Source: Corynebacterium jeikeium (lineage in GTDB: Bacteria; Actinomycetota; Actinomycetes; Mycobacteriales; Mycobacteriaceae). From it: a DNA stretch of 64,000 nt. The DNA is taken from assembly GCA_003955985.1 (NCBI GenBank), contig CP033784.1:62001-126000 (forward strand), given 5' to 3'. The notes beneath the pieces are model-generated. The model did no database searches. It worked only from the letters and a program-made list of their open reading frames with translations, and was not told where the DNA came from. Below, piece after piece: positions 63,323-64,000 of this stretch (positions are counted from its first letter, which is position 1; each line of letters opens with the position of its first letter). The translations under genes and the position numbers were made by a program.

Positions 63323-64000
63323 ATGACAGCTAAGACAGCCATGACTCTGACCGAAACAGCGACCACATTGCCTCGTGGTCCTCAGAGGGAAGGTCTCTAC
63401 CACCCGTCGAACGAACATGATGCGTGTGGCGTGGCCTTTGTTGCCGACATTTACGGTCGCCAGACCCATGACATTGTGGAAAAGGGCATCCAGGCACTGG
63501 TCAACCTCGACCACCGCGGTGCCGCCGGCGCTGAGAAGACCACCGGCGACGGTGCCGGCATTCTCATTCAGGTTCCGGATGCCTACTACCGCGCTGAGCT
63601 GAGTAAAGAAGGCGTCATTTTGCCGCCGGCTGGCACCTACGCCACCGGTATTGCGTTCCTGCCGCAGTCGCGCATGGCCACTCTCGATGCCATCCGGGCT
63701 ATTGAGGACATCTGCGCCGAAGAGGGCATCGAGATCTTGGCATGGCGCGATGTGCCGATTAACGCTGACGGGCTTGGCCAGATGGCTCGCCAGGCTATGC
63801 CGGTGCTGCGTCAGCTCTTCGTTACCGCGAAGAACTACGAGGGGCGTCAGCTCAGCGATATTGATCTCGACCGCAAGATGTTCTTCCTGCGTAAGCGCTG
63901 CGAGCGTGAGCTGGGTGAACAGGGCGCTGGCGAGGGCTCTGGTGGCGACACCGTGTACTTCCCGTCGCTGTCCAGCCGCACGATCGTCTACAAGGGCATG
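63323..64000 (+). CDS. gltB: Glutamate synthase large subunit, 3' end outside window
   Basis: The first 226 codons of GltB, which makes glutamate from glutamine and 2-oxoglutarate. The frame starts ATG 63323, with AAGGGG upstream. After about 35 residues comes the class II glutaminase start HDACGVAFVAD, with Cys becoming residue 1 after propeptide removal, then LDHRGAAGAEKTTGDGAGI. The gene runs off the window intact. It should be followed by gltD outside. Confidence 0.95.
   Translation, partial: MTAKTAMTLTETATTLPRGPQREGLYHPSNEHDACGVAFVADIYGRQTHDIVEKGIQALVNLDHRGAAGAEKTTGDGAGILIQVPDAYYRAELSKEGVILPPAGTYATGIAFLPQSRMATLDAIRAIEDICAEEGIEILAWRDVPINADGLGQMARQAMPVLRQLFVTAKNYEGRQLSDIDLDRKMFFLRKRCERELGEQGAGEGSGGDTVYFPSLSSRTIVYKGM

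Overview
The window looks like the chromosome of a Corynebacterium (Actinobacteria, moderately high G+C). The evidence is the conserved ppiA-crgA-trpG-pknB-pknA-pbpA-rodA-pstP-fhaB-fhaA block with a tRNA-Leu beside it, an Rpf-type resuscitation factor, GT87 mannosyltransferase-like and SDR/FadD genes, and the start of gltB. The species cannot be fixed from sequence alone.

Layout. 1-1.9 kb: G+C-rich acquired DNA, the 3' part of an efflux-type MFS gene and an IS481-family transposase, ending 8 bp from a chromosomal Lys/Ala/Glu-rich coiled-coil protein gene. 3.1-14.7 kb: growth and division block. PpiA is followed by a gene-free stretch dense in DnaA boxes (candidate oriC or DnaA-titration site), then CrgA, TrpG, and a minus-strand operon for two Ser/Thr kinases, a class B PBP, a SEDS glycosyltransferase, the PstP phosphatase and two FHA proteins. 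14.9-19.9 kb: tRNA-Leu(CAG), a repeat-rich spacer, an orphan membrane protein, and an aminotransferase/MocR pair flanked by a 183-bp direct repeat (a truncated copy of a DUF1801 gene). 19.9-29.8 kb: mostly single metabolic, transport and nuclease genes with several short overlaps between convergent tails.

30-42.3 kb: a complete type I-E CRISPR-Cas locus (cas3-cse1-cse2-cas7-cas5-cas6-cas1-cas2) and an array of 53 repeats and 52 spacers. Just upstream of cas3 lie two degenerate copies of the CRISPR repeat (23/28 matches each) around a short pseudo-spacer. Fifteen of 16 bases of that pseudo-spacer match the DNA 92 bp downstream, in front of cas3, with AAC on its 5' side. C is also the most frequent base after the array repeats (29 of 52). 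This has the form of a guide-RNA autoregulator of the cas operon (CreR-like) and is the most interesting item in the window. The array trailer carries a related sequence, so decayed duplication is the main alternative.

42.3-64 kb: a small Rmf/CrpP-like protein next to the array trailer, a YCII protein, SDR and enoyl-reductase-like genes, an MFS exporter, a Fic protein with an 18-bp perfect inverted repeat upstream, a Tat/lipoprotein Rieske protein, YggS, a GT87 enzyme, HrpB helicase, a CDF metal exporter, an alpha/beta hydrolase lacking its nucleophile Ser, MGMT, nitroreductase, FadH, a parS-like site, two SDRs, FadD, an exported HNH nuclease and the 5' part of gltB.
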